In this document: in pieces, positions 52,101 to 56,268 of the stretch
Position numbering within the stretch: the stretch's first letter is position 1
How the letters are laid out: every line of letters starts with the position of its first letter
Source: CAZYVD01 sp964651045
GTDB taxonomy: Bacteria; Zhuqueibacterota; QNDG01; DSAB01
Direction of reading: 5' to 3'
Assembly (NCBI GenBank): GCA_964651045.1
Contig: CAZYVD010000013.1
Coordinates: 1-56,268, forward strand
Length of the DNA: 56,268 nt
Made by a program: the position numbers and the translations under genes
The notes under the pieces: generated by a model
What the model was told of the DNA's origin: nothing
Database searches by the model: none
What the model saw: only the letters and a program-made list of their open reading frames with translations

Positions 52101-53186
52101 TTTAACAACATGATGACCGCCATAAGAGGAAGCACTGAAATGGTCATGTGCCAGATGGAGAGGGATGATCCGCTGCAGTCGGAATTAAGAGAAGTGTTGA
52201 ATGCTGCAAAGCATGCCTCTGATCTCACCAAGCAGCTTCTTCTGTTCAGCCGCAAACATCCAATGGAATTTATACCTTTGAATCTAAATAAGTGTATAGA
52301 GGATTTGTTGCGCATGCTCTATCGTCTGATAGGAGAAGATGTTGAGATACTGACCAATCTTGGCAGTAAGTTGTGGACTATCTGGGCAGATAGAAGCATG
52401 ATTGATCAGATCATCATGAACATTGCTGTCAATGCCAAGGATGCAATGCCGAGGGGTGGTAAGCTCGTGATAGGGACAAAGAATGTTATAATAGACGATG
52501 ATTATATAAAGAGAAATTCACAGGGATATCCAGGTAGGTTTGTATGTTTGACAATAGAGGATACTGGTGTTGGTATTGACAGCGATACACTTCAGCACAT
52601 ATTTGAGCCCTTTTTCAGCACAAAGGGACCGGGAAGAGGCACGGGTCTTGGCCTATCTGTAGTATATGGAATCGTACAGAGGCACGAGGGATGGATAGGT
52701 GTATATTCAGAAAAGGGAAGAGGCACTACGTTTAATATCTATTTCCCTGCTGTTCCTGTTAAACCAGAGCAGGAGATTGAGAAGTTAATCTCTCTGGAAG
52801 AGTTCAAGGGAAATGGAGAAGGAGTTTTAGTTGTTGAAGATGAAAAGAACGTGAGAGAATTTGCCAGAAGGGCACTCGAAAGAAATGGATATAGAGTATA
52901 TACTGCCTTGAACGCATGGAAGGCACTTGATATATTTGAAAGGGAAAAACATAAACTGGATATTGTTTTCAGTGATGTGGTTCTGCCGGATAAGACAGGA
53001 GTGGAACTTGTAGAAGAGCTCTGTAAACGGAAACCCGAACTGAAGGTTGTTCTGACGAGTGGATATACTGATCACCGTTCGCAGTGGCCGGCTATTCAGG
53101 AGAGGGGATATACATTTCTTCAGAAGCCTTACACTCTAAACGACCTGCTGCATAAAATAAATAATGAGCTTGTTTCAAAAAGATAA
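49185..53186 (+). CDS. Large hybrid histidine kinase: 6 PAS, GAF, NtrB-like HisKA, HATPase, REC
   Basis: A soluble 1333-residue protein. PAS-like domains at about 5-112 (divergent), 125-240, 248-380, 388-505, then GAF 515-680, PAS 692-812 and PAS 822-942. The dimerisation domain has the GVAHDFNNMMTAI motif (His971), a type unlike the other five kinases here. The ATPase domain includes NAKDAMPRGG, DTGVGID, FEPFFSTKGPGRGTGLGLS. A receiver at about 1213-1333 has Asp1264 (FSDVVLPDKTG) and a QKPY lysine. The start is ATG 49185 or 49191; neither has a strong ribosome site. It is the last gene of the run; no clear terminator follows. Confidence 0.92.
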   Translation: MVMKKDLEEMFLEVGLFITQKGKVKYCDAEFAKMVGHDGPESLVDRDIKDLIDDASRDKIENLIISDRIRDGESFLCRFRKRGGDSVEAVVRFGETKYGKESALLAVVIETCVLKGFIKGHEQEKEFIDSLAIVFDSIGDYIFMLDYEGRILKINRSLRKRLGYSEGELVGMDISQIHSFDKDLRPGSIVKGILSGRTDYYQSNFLTKQGVSVPVRTRLTVGYCGGRRVIFGVSHDMTEHKRIENELVKSESFYRHLVENAACVPYRLIFGHEIGGGRYEYIGRNIEDLIGYSSEEFTEKLFHDLVEEVIPLTPTIPKNIISCREAYIRGDLQEYKVDLRIRTKDGEERWLTDSSLPIRDRDSGEIIGSEGILQDITDRKRVEEALRTSEEKYRSMVELAPDGIVTLDRNGIIQSCNSAALRMLDVSRDRVIGNHFTEIYVFSDKDTRRYKRLFESVLKGRGNGKPLQIEFKPKGKPIKWLEVRAAILKQRGKLIGMQAIIRDITERERMDRALRERVTRMELIAHVARSTTAILNPDELLHRAAELIRDAFDYYNVVIRIVENKALVLKAATLPEMRLVEGEVVLKIDDSSISGWVAKEGVPLLVQDVRKDDRYFAALKGMKTKSEVAVPIKLKGKVIGVLDVQSSKLNYFSQDDVITLQTIADQLAIAIENARLYEAAQKQINERTKAQNALKESEERYRHLYENISVGIFRLNPDGEFMIANPSLIKMLGCDSFEEMVEKSLKIDNFMSQEDLEHLKGLVDEKGEIKGIEFSLTRRDGKIIDVLLSVKAHYDNLGTLLYYEGTIEDITDLKKADRQIEERKMYLEAVLAAAPDAIVTVDKDNRIVDWNLGAERLFGYSKDEVIGRNPDELITNRETIKEAAEISKSIMNGKRLFPIKTVRYRKDGTAVEVLVAGSPIMIGGEFFGAVGVYTDISELKRAEKEKEKIQSQLLQAQKMEAIGVLAGGVAHDFNNMMTAIRGSTEMVMCQMERDDPLQSELREVLNAAKHASDLTKQLLLFSRKHPMEFIPLNLNKCIEDLLRMLYRLIGEDVEILTNLGSKLWTIWADRSMIDQIIMNIAVNAKDAMPRGGKLVIGTKNVIIDDDYIKRNSQGYPGRFVCLTIEDTGVGIDSDTLQHIFEPFFSTKGPGRGTGLGLSVVYGIVQRHEGWIGVYSEKGRGTTFNIYFPAVPVKPEQEIEKLISLEEFKGNGEGVLVVEDEKNVREFARRALERNGYRVYTALNAWKALDIFEREKHKLDIVFSDVVLPDKTGVELVEELCKRKPELKVVLTSGYTDHRSQWPAIQERGYTFLQKPYTLNDLLHKINNELVSKR

Positions 53187-53389
53187 TCTTGGTTGATCGG
53201 CATGTGAAAAAATTAATAGTGATCATGCCTTAAGATTTTATCAACTAATAGAGATAAAGTTTTTACATTTTCAAAGGGATTTACCGTTTACAACCTCCAT
53301 TCCTCCTTACTACCTAATAACCCCGGTGTTACTATTGATTGTTATCTTCTGTTTGAGAACTAGGCCCAATGTTGCCGGCTATTCTACTA

Positions 53390-53602
53390 TTAATGTATCA
53401 ATATCATCTTTTTCAGCTTAACATAGTGCTCACTGCCTGCTGTAGCCTCCAGTCTGCAGAAGTACTGTCCGCTCGATACAGGTTTTCCATTATCGTCAGT
53501 TCCATCCCATCGTATTGTATAATGGCCAGCCTGCTGCAAAGTTTTTGTTAATACTTTTATCCTTCTTCCTTGCAGGTCAAATACTGTTACTTTTACCTCT
53601 GC
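53390..53602 (-). pseudogene. Severed C-terminal sorting domain of the propeller protein
   Basis: Directly after the TAG that ends the propeller gene (53603-53605), the same frame stays open for 70 codons to TAA (53390-53392). It reads AEVKVTVFDLQGRRIKVL, then GHYTIRWDGTDDNGKPVSSGQYFCRL and VKLKKMILIH, which is the rest of a FlgD-like sorting domain. So the stop lies inside a domain that is otherwise complete. The remaining 203 bases up to the kinase stop at 53186 contain an imperfect dyad (GGCATG/CATGCC) and nothing else I can support. Confidence 0.8.
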
Positions 53603-55534
53603 CTATTTTAAGAGCCGGTATCTGATGTTTGTTCCTGGATTAAAGGGATTTGGATAGTTTTGTTCCAGTATAAAGGAATGAGGCATATCCATTTCGATTT
53701 CCTTGACCCCTGTTGTTGATTCTATACTTCGAAAGACACTGCTTCCCCATGTTCCTGCGAAAAGGTATCCACTGGAATTTATTAATAATGTGCGAATTTC
53801 TTTGTCTTCCAGTCCAGAATTGATTTTAGTCCATGAATTGCCGCTATCTGTTGAGTAAAAAACACCTCCTCCATTAGTGCCCGCAAAAAGGTCTCCACTG
53901 GATTTCACACAAAGAGAGGAGACATACTTATTTATCAGGCCGTTATTCTTTTCGGTCCATGAGTCGCCATTATCTGTTGAGTAAAAAACACCTCCTCCAT
54001 AAGTCCCAACAAAGAGATCCCCACTGGAATTGACAGCAAATGATCTGATGGACATGTTAGTAAGTCCTGAGTTGGTCTCGGTCCAGGAGTCGCCATTATC
54101 TGTTGAACGAAACACACCGCTGTTGTAGGTACCTGCAAATATATTTCCACTGGAATCGATTGTAAGAGGGAAGATACTCTTATTTGTCAGGCCGTTATTT
54201 TTTTCGATCCAGGAGTCGCCATTATCTGTTGAGCGAAACACACCTCCTCCATAAGTTCCTGCAAAGAGATCTCCGCTTGAATTAAAGGTAAAAGAATTAA
54301 TAGCGTTATTTGTAAGCCCGGAATTAATTTGAGTCCAGGAATTGCCATTGTCTGTAGACCTGAATACACCACCTCCCTGAGTCCCGACAAAGAGATCTCC
54401 ACTGGAATTTATTTCAACACAATTAATAGAGATATTTGTAATTCCTGGATTGAGTTTAGCCCAGGAGTTGCCGTTGTCTGTTGAACGAAATATGCCATCT
54501 CCGTAATCGGCTGCTATTATTTCCCCACTCTGTCCCAGTACAAGATCATTAACGAATGAATTTAATATTCCATTATTTTTTTGAGTCCATGAATTGCCGT
54601 TATCTGTTGAATGAAATATGCCGCCTCCATGAACGCCTGCAAATAGTTCGCTGCTGGAACCGCATGCTATAGAATATACGTCCATATTTTCGAGACCCTT
54701 CACTGACCATGAATCGCCGTTGTTAGTGGAATGGAAGACGCCATCTCCATAAGTACCTATAAATAGATCATCATTGGAGTCTATTGCTATGGTCGTGATA
54801 CAGTAGTTTATTAGACCGTTATTGATCTGAATCCATGAATCGCCGCTGTTTGTAGAGCGGAACACGCCTCCGCCCCAGGTTCCTGCAAATAGGTCGCCGT
54901 TCGAATTAAAGGCAAGCGAATATATAATTTTGTTTGTAAGGTTTGTGTTGATCTGAGTCCAGGAGCTGCCGCTGTCTGTAGAGCGAAATACGCCTCCCCC
55001 TCCAGTTCCTGCAAAGAGATTTCCACTTGTATCTGTGGTGAGGCATCTGATATATGTATTTGTAAGTCCCGAATTTACTTGAGTCCAGGAGTCCCCATTA
55101 TCAGTTGAACGAAACACTCCACCTCCCCATGTTCCAGTGAACATATCACCGCCGGAATTAGTGATAATACATTTAACACTATTGTTTGTCAGACCGTTAT
55201 TTTTTTGAGACCAGGAATTGCCGCTGTCTGTAGAGCGAAATATGCCTCCTGATGTTCCTGCAAAGAGATCTCCACTGGAATTTAAGGTAACATAGTTAAC
55301 ATCCAGGATTGTCATTCCATTAATTTTTTGAGTCCACGAGTTTCCGCTGTTAGTTGAACAAAATACACCACCTTTATAAACTGCAATAAATAAATCCCCA
55401 CTAGTAGTGATAGCTATAGAACGTGCATAACCACCCTCAGGGCCATTTGTTTTCTGCCAGAAGTCCTGTGCATTTGATATCATAGGAAACAAAATAACTA
55501 AGAAAAAAGGGACTACTATGAATGATCTTTTCAT
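53603..55534 (-). CDS. Secreted Asp-box double beta-propeller protein, truncated by TAG
   Basis: A 643-residue exported protein. Signal peptide (FIVVPFFLVILFPMISNAQ) is followed by 13 full and one partial 42-residue repeats of the type SGDLFAGT-GGGVFRSTDNGDSW (Asp-box), then PHSFILEQNYPNPFNPG, the start of a FlgD-like sorting domain. Fourteen repeats would build two seven-bladed propellers. Asp-box propellers occur in sialidases and many binding proteins; no catalytic residues are evident, so adhesion or ligand binding is the best guess. GGAGG sits 6 bases before the ATG. The reading frame ends at an in-frame TAG inside the sorting domain, so secretion to the cell surface may be lost unless the stop is read through. 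Confidence 0.88.
   Translation of the reverse strand: MKRSFIVVPFFLVILFPMISNAQDFWQKTNGPEGGYARSIAITTSGDLFIAVYKGGVFCSTNSGNSWTQKINGMTILDVNYVTLNSSGDLFAGTSGGIFRSTDSGNSWSQKNNGLTNNSVKCIITNSGGDMFTGTWGGGVFRSTDNGDSWTQVNSGLTNTYIRCLTTDTSGNLFAGTGGGGVFRSTDSGSSWTQINTNLTNKIIYSLAFNSNGDLFAGTWGGGVFRSTNSGDSWIQINNGLINYCITTIAIDSNDDLFIGTYGDGVFHSTNNGDSWSVKGLENMDVYSIACGSSSELFAGVHGGGIFHSTDNGNSWTQKNNGILNSFVNDLVLGQSGEIIAADYGDGIFRSTDNGNSWAKLNPGITNISINCVEINSSGDLFVGTQGGGVFRSTDNGNSWTQINSGLTNNAINSFTFNSSGDLFAGTYGGGVFRSTDNGDSWIEKNNGLTNKSIFPLTIDSSGNIFAGTYNSGVFRSTDNGDSWTETNSGLTNMSIRSFAVNSSGDLFVGTYGGGVFYSTDNGDSWTEKNNGLINKYVSSLCVKSSGDLFAGTNGGGVFYSTDSGNSWTKINSGLEDKEIRTLLINSSGYLFAGTWGSSVFRSIESTTGVKEIEMDMPHSFILEQNYPNPFNPGTNIRYRLLK
53726..55402 (-). 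repeat. Tandem 126-bp coding repeats (14 units)
   Basis: Thirteen complete and one partial unit of 126 bp encode the 42-residue propeller blades. Recurrent DNA phrases such as TCTGTTGAGCGAAA and CCACTGGAATT on the + strand show substantial nucleotide identity between neighbours, with most divergence in the strand between Asp-box and GLTN segments. Confidence 0.88.
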
Positions 55535-56127
55535 GACAGACCTCCATTATTTTATGCTTATTTAGTATAAATACTGTGAAGAGATTTAATAGCTTCTTTT
55601 TTTATCAATTCGCAAAAGGAAACTTGACAAATAGACGACCAGTATTGAATTAAATTTTACCTTTTTCCAAATCGATCTTTTTCAGCTATCCTGCCAGTCA
55701 AATCGCATATTAAGAAGAATATCGAGGAGTAGAGTGAATTTCAAATCCTGCATTTAAGGAGGGGAGATATGTAATGGTGCTGTTATGCCGGATTTGTCCA
55801 AAAGCCCTAGCTTGGGTCATCTGTGATATCATGGTGAGGCTTTTGGAAATATCGTAATCTGTAAATTCAAGAGAACCTGATATCAACCTATTCTGAAAAT
55901 TTATCAAAGACACTATCTACGGATTATAATAGTAAGATTTGGATTTTGGCATTTTAATTTGAATGATTATCTGCAACAGGCAAGATATAAAAATTTTATA
56001 ATTTTATCAAGTATAAAAATTGTGGGATTCGTATTTACGGAGTTAGCGCATTAACTCAAAAATAAAGTAACTTTAGAGGAATTGAACTTTTTAAAAATGG
56101 GGGGTGCATGTTCATTTTGACATCAAC
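55535..56127. other. AT-rich intergenic region
   Basis: About 590 bases between the propeller start and the attC-like site. It should carry the propeller promoter on the - strand, but no convincing one is seen. A 67-codon open frame (55710-55913, -) begins with GTG without a ribosome site and matches nothing I recognise. Around 55987-56022 the phrase TATAAAAATT occurs twice. Confidence 0.5.
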
Positions 56128-56208
56128 CGCTAACGGCCAAGCTCAGTTGCCGACGGCCCGCAAGCGAAGCGCGGCGGGAAGGCGGTTCACTGCAGCGGTT
56201 TGTTATGT
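56128..56208 (-). mobile_element. attC-like integron recombination site
   Basis: Read on the - strand, this 81-base imperfect palindrome begins ACATAAC (R'' box, consensus RYYYAAC) and ends GTTAGCG (R' box, consensus GTTRRRY). Inside, GCT-G-CAGT on the left arm matches ACTGAGC on the right arm with one unpaired G between the paired blocks, the kind of extrahelical base attC sites use. GCC/GGC and a central CCCGC/GCGGG stem follow. Size and layout fit attC. No integrase gene is in the window. Confidence 0.6.
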
Positions 56209-56215
56209 GCTTCTT

Positions 56216-56268
56216 CTACAATTCATTTTCTCTAATACCAGCAACCTTCATAAAGTGTTTGAGAAGAC
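56216..56268 (-). CDS. 3' end of a possible cassette gene (partial)
   Basis: From the window edge a - strand frame reads LLKHFMKVAGIRENEL and stops at TAG (56216-56218), 8 bases before the attC-like site. That is where a gene cassette's reading frame would end. Only about 16 codons are visible, so the identity is unknown and the call rests mainly on position. Confidence 0.3.
   Translation of the reverse strand, partial: LLKHFMKVAGIRENEL

Noticed and set aside
29870..53186. Phytochrome or transmembrane chemoreceptor modules within the giant kinases
   Set aside because: The GAF domains lack the expected chromophore-binding context, and no MCP signalling segment is visible; the soluble giants have no membrane helices.
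53603..53605. TAG as a reassigned sense codon in this genome
   Set aside because: TAG ends several intact genes in the window at their expected family lengths, for example leuS and the outer-membrane protein at 3313, so a global reassignment is not supported.
53726..55402. Tandem repeats as a CRISPR array or minisatellite
   Set aside because: The period is 126 bp, in frame and fully coding for propeller blades, with no spacer-repeat alternation.
55710..55913. A 67-codon - strand open frame as a gene
   Set aside because: It begins with GTG without a ribosome site, lies in AT-rich sequence and resembles no family I know.

Overview
The window is a 56-kb, AT-rich, gene-dense stretch of a bacterial chromosome. 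Several features point to a didermic bacterium: exported beta-barrel proteins, a TonB-dependent receptor, a CsgG-type lipoprotein, and two secreted proteins ending in the FlgD-like sorting domain that begins with an NPFN motif. That sorting domain together with very large PAS kinases resembles uncultured lineages of the FCB group (KSB1, WOR-3, Cloacimonadota and relatives). This placement is an inference; there is no rRNA or other strong taxonomic marker here. TAA, TAG and TGA are all used as stops.

Layout. (1) 204-11206, + strand, is mostly housekeeping: leuS, an outer-membrane barrel, a rhomboid protease, a cell-wall amidase, murI, secD-secF, a STAS protein and purA. (2) 11333-14868 is an amino-acid unit: a probable structured leader RNA ending in an intrinsic terminator, then UPF0280/COG2122, aspartokinase and COG1900. 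COG1900 and COG2122 are the families implicated in archaeal sulfide-dependent homocysteine synthesis from aspartate semialdehyde. (3) 14950-16195 holds one unrecognised membrane-anchored protein and the frameshifted remnant of a gene. (4) 16196-21151, - strand, has genes for a GH172/DUF2961 protein, a membrane-anchored Memo-family protein, a GH114-like secreted protein and threonine synthase. (5) 21375-28171 holds a barrel protein, an HlyD adaptor with two MacB-type permeases but no ATPase, and (- strand) a POT-family transporter with a large extra soluble domain.

(6) 28335-53186 is the most striking region. After a CsgG/TPR lipoprotein and a terminator come eleven co-oriented, closely spaced genes covering 23.5 kb (29653-53186): a 61-residue XRE regulator, six histidine kinases (two of more than 1500 residues), a lone receiver, a TonB receptor, a YfiR-family periplasmic protein and a two-helix membrane protein. 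By eye the kinases carry about 24 PAS and 6 GAF domains, and the cluster has 7 receiver domains. There is no classical DNA-binding or GGDEF output; the only candidate DNA-binding protein is the small XRE protein. TonB receptor, YfiR and CHASE8-like kinase look like a YfiR/YfiN-type switch whose output is a histidine kinase. Shared kinase, GAF, PAS and receiver blocks suggest growth by local duplication and domain shuffling.

(7) 53390-55534, - strand, encodes a 14-repeat Asp-box double propeller whose sorting domain is cut off by one in-frame TAG. (8) At the right edge (56128-56208) lies an attC-like integron recombination site, with a reading frame from the window edge ending 8 bp before it, as in a gene cassette. 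I saw no tRNA, rRNA, CRISPR or transposase gene.
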